64,000 bases of DNA, from positions 61,816,043-61,880,042 of the forward strand of contig OX578281.1 of the NCBI GenBank assembly GCA_951217055.1, given 5' to 3'. A program made the translations under genes and the position numbers. The notes under the pieces were generated by a model. That model did not search any database, was not told the DNA's origin, and worked only from the letters and a program-made list of their open reading frames with translations. Numbering within the stretch: position 1 is the stretch's first letter; every line of letters starts with the position of its first letter. Shown here piece after piece: positions 38,545-53,500 of the stretch. Origin of the DNA: Gerris lacustris (Eukaryota > Arthropoda > Insecta > Hemiptera > Gerridae).

Positions 38545-41500
38545 CTAAAAATTTCCTTTGAGTAGTATATTAAATTTATCAATGGGTAAGTTGTCCCAAA
38601 ATTGCATTCTGTTAGAAAAGATGTTTTCTGCAGGTTTAATTCCACTTGACGTTATAGATATGAAGTTTTTCCCCTTGTTAGATTTAGGCCATTGAGTTTC
38701 TTCCTTCTTTGGTGTTGGCTCCCTGATATACATTCAACATTTTAATAACTTTTAAAAAAGACTTCACAGCCTTTTATTTAAATTAAAATAAATGTTTGTT
38801 AACAACGTTTGATAACATAAAAGTTCGTAAAGAGACCAGTCATGCTCCATGACTTAATGAGCGAATTACAAAGAAATCTGCGTATTATTGACTTATGATA
38901 ATATTGGAAAATTTTGGTTAAGAATTTGGATGGTTGAAAAATAAATGTTAAACAGGGGTACGGGGTACAAAAGTCATACTTACCCTTTAAGATGCATGTT
39001 CTTGGAAAGCCTTTTAAGAGTACAGTAATTGTTGTTATGTACACTTTTGTCATATTTTCAAGTAAGAGGGGGGTAAAATGGAAAAAAAACACGTTTTTAT
39101 GCTATTTTTTTTACCCAACATTGTCAAAATATGACCCCTAAATCCTAAATGTACTCCAGCAATTCTTGCCAACGAACTCATCCTTTCTTTTGATATTATT
39201 GACATTTTAAAATTTGTTTGAATTTTCTTAAGTGCATCCTAGGGTGAGATAGCTTCTAGAGTGACACATACATATACATTTAAAAAGTGTTAAATTTCAG
39301 GAATCGATTAATAACGGTCTAAAACGGATTTCCACGGAGAAAATTTTCAAAAATTGGCATTTAAAAATTTCGAAGCCATTGCAATAGCTTAATTTTCTTC
39401 GAAAATTCGCTAAAAGATAGAATAGGTTAAAAATATGTTTTCTTTTTTTTAGGATTAATCAAATTTACTTCTAATTAAAAGCTTGGTTTTCCGGTGAAAT
39501 CCGCGTCACGAAGGGGTTGAAGTCCGATGTTTCGTTTCCACTACTGAAAGCATCTTCAGGGGTGTGCTGCATCGTGATGTTTACTTGAAGCAACAAAATA
39601 TACTGTTGCTTCAAGCACCACATCCCTGAAGATGCTTTAAGTTTTGGAAGCGAAACGTCGGACTTGAACCCCTTCGTGACGGGGATTTTACCCAGAAAAC
39701 TATACTATTCATTACGAGTCAACCCGCGGAAGCCTACGCACCAAATGTAACTCTAACTCATTTATCATCATATTAAATAGAAATTTTCTTATTGATGTTC
39801 GATAAGGTGTAGAAATGAAAACAGTAAGACACTAATTCATATTTGATACGTTTCGGTTTTTACGAATTTTTACTTTCTCATATAAAGAGAAAGTATTCTG
39901 ATGGCGCGAAAATTCGATTTTGAGATTTTGATGGATTTACACGTTTTGATGTCCCCTGAGTCCAAAAAAGTGGTTTTAAAAAAATTTCTGTCTGTCTGTC
40001 GTCTGTCGTCTGTGCAGACGCCTGGAACATAAACTACTGGGCCGATTTTGAAGAAATTTGGCATACATGTTCAGAAAAATCATACCCCGAGGCGAAATCG
40101 AGAAATGAATTTTAGCTCCAAATTTAGGGGCGCTACCCCCAAAAACTCTGAAAAAAAAAAACGTGAAAAAAAATTATTTCTCGAAAACGGTTCCGACGAT
40201 TTTGATTAAAAAATTCTAAAATATAGTCCATTTAAATACGAATCCAACGATGTAAGCCGTTTTCCCGGGAAAAATCTAGTTCCTGAGAAAAAAGCTTAAA
40301 GGTAAGTGTCCATCTGAGACTTTTTAGTATCGAGACTCGCTCTCGAGACTAAAGTCACTAGTAGACATGGGGCTGAGACTAGTCTCGGAGAGTTAGCGCT
40401 AAATTCTCGGAGACTCGCCGTATCACAAGTCGACAAGCCGTTCCCCTGTGTCTCGAGACTCAGTCTCAGAGTTCGAATCAGTTTCGAATAGCTGAGACTA
40501 GTCTCCGAGACAAACCTCACTACATCCCATCCTTTAACTACATCCCTTCCACTAAATATTATATTTATTTATTTTCTTTCTTTCCCCTCTTAATTCTGAT
40601 ATTGTAAAATGTCGAAAAACGTGTGGACTGATGAGACGTTTCTCCTCATTGAATTATACTAAGCAAATTAAATCCTGATAAAAAGTGATTATCGAAACAG
40701 AGATTGAATATTAAAGAATTTGTGGAATTTGTGGGGTGGATATGTATTTCAAATAGCTATATAAATCACCTAGAAATAAAAAAATTAATTAAGCAGGCAG
40801 AAGAATATATAATATTGGTACCTATTATTTAATATAACAGAATTTTATTCAGCGTATGATATATTTATAAATATTATTCATTTATTTGTGCTTAAATAGG
40901 TTTTTTTATAAAGACTTTGTTAGATAATTGAAACATTTATTACTAATATATTTTTTATTATATTTTACCATACTACCATATATTTTGTAACATATTACCA
41001 TATATTTTTTCCCATATTATTAATAGTTTAAATAACTCCTAATAATATTGTAATTGCATTTTAGAATTTTATTATCAAAATCGTCGGAACCGTTTTCGAG
41101 ACATGATTTCGTTCACGTCTTTTCAGGGTTTTCGGGAGGCAGCGCCCCCAAGTTTGGAGCTATAATTTCTTGATTTCACCTCGGGGTTTGATTTTTCTAA
41201 ACATGTATCTCAAATTTTGTCTAAATCGGCCCACCAGTTTAGGCACCAGGCGTCTGCACAGACAAACGACAGAAGACAGATATGGTTTAAAAACCACTTT
41301 TTTGGACTCAGGGGACCTCAAAACGTGTAAATCTATCAAAATCTCAATATCTAATTTTCGCACCATCACAATACTTTCTCTTTATATAAGAAAGTAAAAA
41401 CGGGAGAAAATGTAATAAATTGGATAACAATCGGTTTTAAACACATAGTCATTAAATTGTACGAAATAGGACGCGCGGAAGGTATGCGCCACACTAATTG

Positions 41501-44500
41501 GCAGAGTATTTTTTTTTACCAAGTTTGTAGGATGTGATTAATGCCAATATATAGGGTGCGGCGGGGATCCTCCATTGGGCGAGTCTCAGACGAATCTGTG
41601 GGATGGATCTCAGGTGGACACAAACCTGAGAGTAGTCTCGGAGACTCGACTCTCCGAGACTCGACCAGGGCTGATGTTGCTCTCAAGTGGACAAGGTTAT
41701 GAGACTAATCTCGAGACTAGCTCTCGAGATTTAGTCTCAGGTGGACACCTAGCTTAAAACGCGGACAGAGAGAGCCCGGGTTCGATTCCCCGCCCGGGAG
41801 AAGTTATTTTTATGATAAATTTTAATGAAATGCTCAATAATAATTAAATTTACATACGAAATCTAATAAATGGAAAACACTGGGCTAAAAATTATGAACT
41901 CGTATATGAGAAAGTTTGTCTGAGTTGTCTCGGACCGATTTTTAGGGTTTTGTAGATACTTCTCAAAACCCTTATGCCGAGGGTGATGTGTCCGTCTGTC
42001 CGTCGCTCTTTGGTTCATAGGGCCCGAACCGTTTAAGCGAAAGTGCTGAAATTTGAAACACTGGTGCAACTTTTTGACCCAACCACAGGAAAATTATATA
42101 GAAGTTCAAAATTTGATATGCGCATGCGCAATTCGAAAAAATGTGATAAACTCAAATTTTTTTATTTTTTTTAATTTTTGAGTGGGGTATCAAATGAAAG
42201 CTGCTGAAGAGTAGGACACAAATATATGTATGCTTTTTTAAATTTTGCATTTCTTATTGGTTAAAAAAATCAAAATATACCCAAAAAAAAATTCCCCCCC
42301 CCCCCCCCCCAACCACAATAGATCGGCTGGTCCTAAAATTTCGAAATAATTCATGCTAATACCTTATTGTGGCGCGATGAAAATTCCGGGAGTTCATCCT
42401 AAATTTTCAAAAATTGCCAATTTTAGGCGCGAAAAAGTGAAGTGCGCCCAAAATTTTATGTTTTGAATATTTTGAGTTGGGTATCAAATGAAAGCTGCTG
42501 AAGAGTAGGACACAAATATATATATATGCTTTTTTAAATTTTTCATTTCTTATTGGTTAAATAAATCAAAATATACCCAAAAAACATTCCCCTCCCCAAC
42601 CACTATATAACGGTTGGTCCTAAAATTTCGAAATAATTCATGGTTATACCTTATGGTGGGTAGATGCAAATTTCCTGAAAAATGTAATTTATCTTGTCTT
42701 TATTACTGATAAAAAACATTGTGACCCCCCAGGGGATCGAACCCGGGACCCTTGAGATCGAAGACAAAAGAATCATAATTACATAACGGGTATGCTTACT
42801 CATCTACAAAACCCTAAAAAGTACTTGGACGCAAGTACTTCCCTGTGATTTTTTTTACATACTTTTGAATTGTCAGTTTTAATTATTTTACTTTATTATG
42901 GAGAACATTTAAATTAATTTACTATTAATTAAAAAATTATTTCTTGATATTAACAACTCTAGACGCACTCCCTCTTGGATATAGATGTTTTTTACTAGTG
43001 GACTAATAAATAAATCAATACTACTGAAGTGAAGATGGTTTTAATAATAAACCGAAACGTATCAAATATGGACTAGTGTGCTACTGTTTTTATTTCTACA
43101 CCTCATCCACCATTAATAAGACAATTTCTACTTGTAAAAAATACTAGGGTGTCATATTAATTATTATTAGTAATAATTAACCTCTGCACAATATTAAATC
43201 TTAATTATTAAGGCTTCACATAAAATCAGCTTAATCTTATTGTGGTTTACAAATATAAACCATCTCTTTTGTTATCTCTTAGTGGTTTAATAAGATAATA
43301 ATTTTCATTTTATTTTTCTCAGATAATTATTTAAGAATTATTAGTTAAAAATAAACCTATTCCCGTACTATGAAAAAAAGTCCTATTAACTTAAGCCACC
43401 TTAACATAGCTTAAAAGGTAAAAAAAAAAAATCGCTAAGGGCCCCTTTTTAATACCTTTTAGACTTAACCATTCAAGAATTGAAACTCAAAAGCCGCGTT
43501 GACACCAAACGAATATATTCACCAAAGATTGTTCGTCGATAAAAAACACAAATTGAAAATATCTGTTAACATTGACAAACATAACATTTAATGTCTAAAA
43601 TTTTTTAACAAAATCACAAAATAATTAATATAAAAATGCCATTTTTCAAAACTGGTCTTATTTTTTTTATTTTTTTGGTTTCTGTATTCTTCACCTTAGT
43701 TGTATCTATGTGCAAAATTTGGGGAAGATTAAATGACGGTAAGAGGTTCAAAATTGGGGTAATAGGTGTGCCATGAAACTTAAAAAGCAAATAAATTTAC
43801 GCCATTTTATTTTTTATTTTTATTTTTTTGGTTTCTTACCTTAGTTTTATGTTGTATCCATGTGCAAAATTTGGGGAAGATTGAATCACGGGAAGTGGTT
43901 CAAAATTGGGGAAACGGAAATGTGTGATGAAACTTACAAAGCAAAGTAATATAAGACCAGTAAAAAATGTTCTTCAAACGTTTGCCAAAGATATTTAATA
44001 AGTGATTTTTATTTGATGTACGGTACTTTGTGTAGGCGCACTTTTAAGGATCAAATTCAAATTTTTTAACACAAATTGACTTTTATCAATTTATATAAAT
44101 ATGTTTATATGTTTACCCATAGATAGCAAAGTTGGTCCACAGCTCAACAAATAGTTTCTGTACGCTGGAGTCTTCCTTATTAAACTCAAATTTTGTTGTC
44201 GGTCTCTTTGAAAATGGGTAAAGATAAAAGAGTTCGTCACCGTGACACACTCCACCTGAAAAGAAAAAAAAAAGATTTTGTTAAGTAGTTAAGACTACTT
44301 AACTACGTTTCCATGATGTGTAAATACGGATTGAATACGGGTTAAATACAGTTTTTGGATCTAAAGTGCCCATGGAAACCTAGATTCAATAAGGATTGAA
44401 CACAATTTAGATCCATATGCGATACACTAAATTCTGGGATCGTATGTGGATTAGAGGTGTGTCGAATAAATCTAAAAGTTTAATATAACCTTTTTGGAGG

Positions 44501-47500
44501 GTAACCGTTCCTCAGATAACCTAATATTGTAAAATACCTGTTCTCGAATAGTTCATAAATATTCCGCCCGGCAGCACCGAAATTTCTCTTTTCTCTGCAA
44601 AGTTAAGTTCTTGAAGAACTGTTCTCCTAGAACTGGGACGGAAACGGTAGCTGCTACTGGTAGCAGCTAAATGTGTTATTGCTATATTATAACTTTAACG
44701 GAACGGGAACGGTATAGAAACATTCAGTTCTATTCTTTGATTCCGTTCCAGTTCCAGTTCTCTCATTCCATTACCGTTATAAGAGATAAGATTCTATTAA
44801 TTATTTAAAATTTAAAGTTATATATTATTAGACTTGACTTATATTAAAGGAATTGCATTGTAGGATTATATTTATTAAACCAAGTAGATGTAGGTAATTG
44901 CATTTGATTCGTAAGTTTTAACACTGGAGTGCGGGAAAGTAAATGAAGGACTCTGCTGTTATGCGTGCTATTTTGAGCGCAATAACTACCACTTTGTCGA
45001 GCAACCGTAAGAAAATATTTTTATCTACGATTGATACGAAATATGTACAAAGATTTTATCTTTTTTTAGATGCGTAGAAAATGATTATTTTCGTAGTTAT
45101 ATTCATTGCTCATGCGCGTTTCATTTTTCTTCACCTTATTGCACGATTAGCATGTTTGTATACATTTAACAAAACTAATTTGCTGTTTGTTTTAATTAGA
45201 GTAATTGTTTTTTAAAACTTACGCTCGGGGAGTTCGTTTGTTAAAGACCGTTTTCCTTGATGCGAAAGTAAATACAGATATGTATCGCCTTTGTGTTTCC
45301 TCACAGATTTCAGTAGATCATGTACAAATACTCCATCTGATAGCATCTAAATTATAAAACAAACAGTTAACTAATAAGCAAAAACTATAAATAAATATAA
45401 AATAGGTAATATTTAATTGTAATCAATCTGGGTTGTCTGTTATATTGTAAAATCTACAGCAAATTTTTCCACAATTATTTGACTTGAAGCTTTAAGTAAA
45501 ATTAAATTATTACACACAGTATACACAAAGATCCATTTTAATCGGCATACTAATAATTAGGGGGAGCGGAATAACACTTGCTGTTACGTGTCATCAATAG
45601 GAATTGTATTATCATAAATTCTTTAATTCCTTGGGGAATGTAGGGATTAAAAAAAAAATCATTGGGAAGCATTTGCATCCAAGTACTTAGGGTTTCGTGG
45701 GTTATTTATTAAGTATCTGTTATGTATTGTGTCCGCCATATTTGGTTGGCTGCAAACACTTCGTCAGTTGTTGTTGTTGTTGTATGTTACTCTTTTTTAA
45801 GGTTATAAAACGATAGAAAAGCATGTTGTTTTTGGGTATAAGTTTGTACGAAGTAAGTTAACAATTACGTCTCTATTTGTTATTATCTATAACTGTTGAT
45901 TGTAATATAAATAAAAAGTGATTATGTACATAGTGTGTCATATTATTTAACAGTATCAGGGGCGGATTGGGAGAAAAACATACCAACTAGCGTCATACGA
46001 TATAAAGAACTACAAAATTTCTATACGCTAAACCATTTGCAATTAAATAAAAAGATCGAAAATAATCAAAAGTGATATGTTTGGGGGTCTGCTGACGGAT
46101 AACCACTTTCAGCCGCTGGATTATCATGTTATTCTTTTAATCATTATTGTTATTTTAAATTCCTATTGGCGCAGGAGGAGCACCAATTGCATAAGGACGC
46201 TTGGTGCTTTTTGTCTTTAGGACTCATCGATTGCTGTTTTAAAACGTCGCTTACACATTTTTGAAGAAGTGGAAATTGTGCTATTTCATCACTGGCGCCG
46301 CACTGATGCAATAGTATATTGATATGAGAAAGTTTTGATCGATTTTTTGGACCAATATTTCTTTTATATGATCGGCTTAGCAATGCTTCGGGAAATTTCC
46401 CGTCTTTCCGGTGCCCCCATCCATCCCTGTTGAGCATATATGCAGTATTCTTCATGACAACTTAAAGAGAGATGTCCTGGAGTTATCCTGGATGCCAGAT
46501 AAATTTAGACTTACCTTTTCATTTGTAAACCAAGTTTCTTTAGCAATAAACAGAAATAAGTTATGAGGGAGTTGGTTGACTCGAAGTAAGCAAGTGGCCT
46601 TACATTGCTTTTATTTATTTTATGCTTAGTAAAAAAAAAAGAGCTTTTTTAGACCTTAAAAATCTTTATTCTTAAATAATGTTAACGAAATGTTTAAAAT
46701 TACCGTAAAAATACTGATGCACCCTTTTTAAAACCTTGCTTGCGTTCGAAATTATTATAAATTTTTATTTATTTATTTGTTTTGTTGGGCGTTGGACAGC
46801 TGAAGTACCCTTAAAAACACCCTTTAAGTACCCTGAAACACCCTTAACTTAGATCATATTATTTTCATTCTTCAAGTTGCATCTTGTTGAACAGAAGATG
46901 TATTATTATTTTGAGTTTATAGCTGCATCGCTACGTCAATTTGTAGGAGATATGCGAATAGGTTTTGAACAGCTGTTTCGTCGTCTTTTAGAGTTTGTGC
47001 AATAGTGGTAGATATTGAGTGTTGTTGTGGGAGTGCATCGTGTAATGGGCAGTCGCAAAGTAGATGATGAACTGTTAACTGTTGTCAGTATAAATGTTTA
47101 TAAAATAAATATGTAATTTTAAATTTCAATCTATAGTTATACTTACATTAATATACTGCGTTAAAATTTGATCGCTGATATCTTGGTTTCCGAAATAAAA
47201 TTGCTATATCTTTTCACTGATATCATCTTGTTGAGTATGTCCTTCAAATCCAATCGCTACGGGTAATATTTTTCTGTAATTTGCATTGACTTTAGACAAA
47301 TCTCCGTTGCCAGCTTTGTAGTTTTCTGATTTAAAAATAAATAAATTGTTAAATTAAAAATTAAATATATTTTAATCAAACATTAATATACATGACTAAC
47401 TTCTTTTCGTAGGTTGAAGTCATAACCACTAAAACTAAGTCCCACTCAATAAAAGCATAAACAAAAGTATAACAACTCTAAATTATAACTTATTAAATTA

Positions 47501-50500
47501 TACTCAAGTTGGCAACACTGGCTATAAACAGAACAGCTGGTCTAGTTGTTATTGTTGTTGAGTATCAATAGTTGTTAATTGTACTTTTATATTTTATTTA
47601 CTAAAAGTATAACAAATTAAACTAGTAGTTCTGCGAACAGCAGACCTCGCGAAAATTTAAAAAAAATTTAAATGCGGACAGAGGGTCCATTTAAATACGA
47701 ATCTAAAGGTAAAAATCTAGTTTCTGTGAAAATAATTTTAAACGCGGACAGTGAGAGGTGGGGTTCGATTCCCCGCTGAGGCGAAGTTATTTTTTATGGT
47801 ATTTGTAAAAATTTAATTCGAAAATAAACCACAAAAATCGATTTCAATTACTTAGAGGACAAATGATAACCCGAGGCGAAATCGAGAAATTAGTTTAAGC
47901 TATAAATTTGGGGGCACTCCCCCTCAAAAACTCTGAAAAAACATTATTTCTCGAAAACTATTCCGACGATTTTTAATTTTTTTTTTTTTTAAATGTAGTC
48001 CATTTAAATACGAATCCAACGGTATAAGTCGTTTTCCCGGAAAAAATCTAGCTTCTGAGAAAATAATTTTAAACGCGGACAGTGAGAGGCCGGGTTCGAT
48101 TCCCTGCTGGGAAGGTTATTTTTATGGTATTTCTAAATATTTTTTAAACACATAAACCAAATACATCGATTTATTGTCTTAAAGGAACATCTATTCCAAA
48201 TTTCAACAAAAAATAAAAACTTTTTTTTTTAAAAAAAAAAGTCTAAATAACATTTTCTTTTAAATTAATAACAATTTTTTTTATAAAAAACAACTATATA
48301 TATTTATTTTCCCAACTTGAAGTAACATTCATGCCAAATTTCAAGATAAACAAAAAATAAATTAGAAAAACATTGTTTTGATTTATTTTTTAAAAAATTT
48401 AAAAAATGAAAATCATTAAATATAAAACTCGGAAATTTTAGCACTTGAGCATTTCCTGCATTAACAGATAAGCAAACATTTTACGCTTGCGCTCATTGTT
48501 TTCTTTTAGTTGTATTGTTTACATTGTAATTTATATTTCAAAATAATCATAATAGTTTTTCTGTTCGTAAATCTTTTTTTTCTAGCGTTGCGTGTCCTTA
48601 AGCTGATGTGTGTTTTTGTAAAATCGTAACTATTATACATACCCACATACTTAACCTATATATTTCAACCAATTATTCTTATTTGTATCGGCTATTGGCC
48701 CAAGGCTCTAGGCCCCAAGTTATTTGCTGGCGAATCAAATTTCTAGGCCCCAGGTCTCGGTCACGTAAATCCGAATGTAAAGAAAAATGTCGAACATACA
48801 TCATACATGTTTTGTTATACTTGTAATACTCGTAATTCACATTGTTACCTCGGTAAAAGAGAAATCCTTCGTCGTGATTAACTCCAGCTAACCATGGTAT
48901 TGAAGAACCTTCCAAAATATCTTGTTCAGTAATGAAGCCTCCACTACATTTTTCAATCACAGGTGCAAAAACAGTTCCCCAAAGACGTAGAGGATCACTC
49001 GCCTGCGGAGAAAAAGAGAAAAATTATACAGTCAATCTGAATGTGTTAAATGTTATTTGGGCCGCTTACTGTTACGATGTATTTGGTACTTAAAGGAAAT
49101 GTAAAGGAGAGTTTATATCCCTTAGGATAACTACCTATATTAAGACAAAAAGATATTCAGTCCAATATGCTTTGGGACAAAGAAATATCACACTTTTAAA
49201 TAAAAAGGTGTGTAGTGTGTATTCGGTTGTCCGAAAGTATATTAGATTAAATAAAATCGGGGGGCCCTTTTCTATAAAAATTCCAGGTATTTTACGTTAT
49301 AACGATTAATCGGGGATGGGATGAGTCACTTATTCGAGCCCGAGCCTAGCTATCAGGTCCCCGTTAACATGGTGATGGTTTACGAGATAGTTGTAGTCAT
49401 GATAGCAACTATAGCATCAAATAATCAAATATCACCTGTGGACTACGTGATAGATTCTGCCACGATAGTACTATCAACCATCACACTATCTCGTCTGACG
49501 AGATAGTTGAGTCAGTTTGGCAGGTACAGTGCTCACGCGGTAGATACAAGAACTATCACACCATGCAGATAGTGATAGGCTTATTGTTTGTTTATACTTT
49601 TACGAGCCGTTAACCGCGTGGCAAGAACTTAATTTTATTTTTAGAAAAAAGTCAAATTAAGTAAATTAATTTAGATATCTATTTAGATAAGTTATTATAT
49701 CTATTTGAAGACCAACAAATCAAAACAATAATTTATTTTTATTGGAATAAATGTGGTTGCCTTAGCTTAGCAATAACAAATCATTTCGAGGTAAGTCGTC
49801 ACCCTCGTCGGTACACTACTTAATTATATAAATATCACGTCGCACCAGATTTAGGGGGCAACAAATGTGATTTCTTGCTTCATATATTATATCAGATTTG
49901 GTGGTTTACAACAATCTAAATATTCAGTTTACTATGTATATATATACATATATTATATATTATAATATAATATTATAGTATATTTAATGCTCTGTTTCTG
50001 TATCCAAGTCAGATAAATTGGATATAGATATCACTTTGAGTACAAGATAACACGTGTTGACGTATAGGTATTTACTCTCACCAGACTGTACTGTACACCT
50101 CGGTGATGACGTTGACTGACATGATAGTTCTATCGTGGTAGAACTATCACAGTGTAAACGAGGCTTTAGTGGGACCATTTTACTACAGTCTGTGTCAAAA
50201 GAATTTTAAACTCCTGAGCTCTCATTGGCTCCCCATACTCCATTCATTTTACTTTCCCGCGCTGTCAACGCACTAAGACTCATTTGGCATAGACTGTTGT
50301 AAAATGGTAGGGTTCCAAGTACGTCACACATATATACGCATACAACGCTGTACAGTGTATCGCCGAATTGAGTGGTGAAATTAATAGTGAGCCATGTAAA
50401 TCAGAACGGCAAAGCATGGGATCGAACCCATGATCTTGTTCTCCCCCCAATTCATAAATGGCTCACGCAGACGGGACTAGTGACTTTAGTACCACGATTA

Positions 50501-53500
50501 CACTGGTTCCCTTTTATGATATAAAATAAAATTTTGTTGAATAAAAGCTATCATAACCCTCAGTTAATCATATTATACTTGCTTTAAGTTTTTCAACTGC
50601 TGTCATGATCTCATCAACAGTCTTTTCCTGCAAACTTTCTATCATCTCAGCTGGAGTTGTTGGACAGTTAAGATTGGAAGCGATGGCTAAGGTTGTTTTT
50701 ATTGCCTTTTCTCTTGGAATCATTGCCCATGGACATCGGATACTTCCACTTTGAGATATAGCTCTTGTAATAAGGCCTGCCATCATAAAAACACAAATAT
50801 TATATAAGGCTATATTCTTTATTATACTTTATACTAGCCGGATATCAATGCCCTACCAGCATTTGGTTGGTAGATACAGAACAGCGTCGAATAGCCGAAT
50901 AAAATGTTGGGCATTTATCCAAGGCCATTCTCCCATTTTGTAGATCAGGGGCTGAGAGGATCATATACACAATTTAAAGATTGCGTCGAGTATTTTACTG
51001 CCTTTACCAAAGGTAACGGAAGCTATGTGATCGTTCTAAAGAACGAAATTTCAAACATTCAAAGAAAAAAAACCGTTTTAGACACCAGGGAACATTTTTA
51101 GTTCCGTGTCAGTCTGACGCTCACTTTTTGGGAACCACATATCTTAAAGACGTCACGTCCAATTTTAATGATTTTTTTGTGGTAGGTCATAATTACCCCA
51201 AATAAGTTTCAACCTTCTGCGTCATTTGTTTCTCTTCCACATGCGCACAAACATACATTTACTCATCTGATTTTTATGAAATTTGGATGATTTGTTGAAA
51301 GTTGACCGCAGAGAGCCCCAGATTAATTTCAACCGTCTGCGCTTTTTAACTTTTAATATATTTATACTACTTAATTCATGTAAAAAATCAAAACAATTTT
51401 GACATATTAAAAAAACCGGGAAACAATTCAGGGATGCTCATCCCCCCCAAGGCCCATGGCGCTAATCCTTCCCAAAACTGCCTGAATCATTTGGAATATT
51501 TATAAAACCCCCAATCTCTGAAAAATACCCCAAAATTTGATTCCCCCCTGTGGGTATCCCTGAAACAATTAAATAAATTAGAAATTAGACAATAATGGAT
51601 TGTAAAAGCAAAAAATCAACTAAGTACGTGATAGGATGCGAGTAAGCTATGTCCTACATCAACTGCCAGTCTATTTCATTTATCTGCGCTGTCTAAATGT
51701 TTTACTTGATTGGAATAGTCTGCGAGACTGTTATTGATCTTAAAAATTAAGTCATACCTTTACTTCTTGGTGAAAGCATATGAAATTCGGCGCAAGCTCC
51801 GCCAGCACTATTTCCAGTCAAGGTTATAGATTGTGGGTCACCTCCGAAGTCAGCTATGTGATCTTTAACCCAGTTTAAAGCCAATGATTGATCTTTTAAT
51901 CCTAGATTACTTGGCAATAAGTCATCATCGAGTACCAAGAACCCTGAAATGAAGTAATCATTCATTTATTTAAAAAGACACAGAGGTGTTTATCAAATTA
52001 ATTGTTATATAAAAAAAATCCCATCAAGTGCTTTCCAGCAAGCTACTAAAAGGGTTTCTTCGGTCATAAAATTCCCTACATTTTTTTTTTCTTACTTAAA
52101 TATGTATGAGAAGTTGCACTTTGGAGAAACCAGGTGTGCATATTACCCTTTAGCGTCATAATAGGTATGAACTTATTTGGTTCTTTTGGGGGGAATATGG
52201 CTTCCATTTTAGAAACGAGATGTATATTTTTGATCTGCATTTCAATACCTTTAAAATGATACCCCACTCAAAAATGATAAAACAAAATAATTTTTGGTCA
52301 CCTAAAATTTCAAAAAAACAAACTTTTATATGAACTCCCGGAGATATCTTTGGCCCACAGAGAAGTACATTTATGTTCGTTATGTAATAACTAAGCAGTT
52401 AAAATTAAATTTTCAAATTATTAAATTTAAGAGATGCGAGGAAATTCTGTTTTACCTCTCTTATCTTCTCTTCCTCTCTTAATGCCCAACTTCTATAAAA
52501 GAATGAGTTAGAATATCTAATGTTTAAGTAGCATATAAAATAAGATAAAATTTATTATAGATTTATCAATTTCTCGTTTTGGGATTTCTATTGGTACTAC
52601 TAAAAAAAAATAAGAATTAGTACGGCAAAAAAAAAAAAAAAAAAAAAAAAGTTAATTAATTGACGCAAATTGTACTTTTGTCATATAAACATTTCTAGCA
52701 GTTTTACAAAATTCAACTATCAAAAAATTATACTAAAGTATGAAATTATTAAACGGGATTTTTTCTCCTAAAGCAGACTTAGTTTTGTAACCTAACTAAT
52801 TATTCCTTGGCCCTATGGAAAAATTTACCTCTAGAATGACATAAAAACGCGTTTTTAGAGGTTATATGTTCCAATAATCGGACCCCCCGGCGTTCCGGTA
52901 CTAGAAAATTTTCACGTGCACATCTGTATCTTAGAACCATAATTTCATCCTTCCGAATAATACCCTCGCAGTTAAAGAGATACTGGTAACATAATTACCC
53001 ATAACAATAATTTGCAATAGCTAATTTACTTAAGACCAAAGTAGCTTACCAAAGACACCAAGACGGTAGGTAATTGTAACTAATATTACATCCTTGTCTA
53101 GTAACATTTGAGGTCCATGCCAGTTTGAAGAGCCCGTACCTCTGTAGTAGCCTCCCCCATGAATAAAAATTATAACTGGGTACGGCTTTTCTGGCTTTAC
53201 CTGCAAATTAATTTATTAGTTACTAACCTATTCGTCGTAACAACTTTTAGTTTGACTTAGACTTAGAAGAAAAAGTACCAGAGTACCAGCATATTGATTA
53301 TAATGTCGGCCTGTTAAAATTACTTTAAGTATACGTTTTGTATAGTGTATTGAAAACGATCTCAATACGGTTACTGTTTTCACCTGATGTCTGTTTTTGA
53401 CAAGACAGTATTGAGTTGGTATTTTAAAATATCTCTTCTGACGTCATTATAGAAAACAGCTGATTTTTACGTGTGATTATTATGATGGCTAAAAATGACC

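Noticed and set aside
46150..46455. 101-codon minus-strand frame as a host gene or extra gene C exon
   Set aside because: No homology I recognise, no place in the esterase alignment, and exons 7 and 8 of gene C already join in phase across it.
50577..50578. GT four bases after the chosen border as donor of gene C intron 5
   Set aside because: It would change the phase and make exon 6 unreadable; no compensating acceptor is present near 49002.
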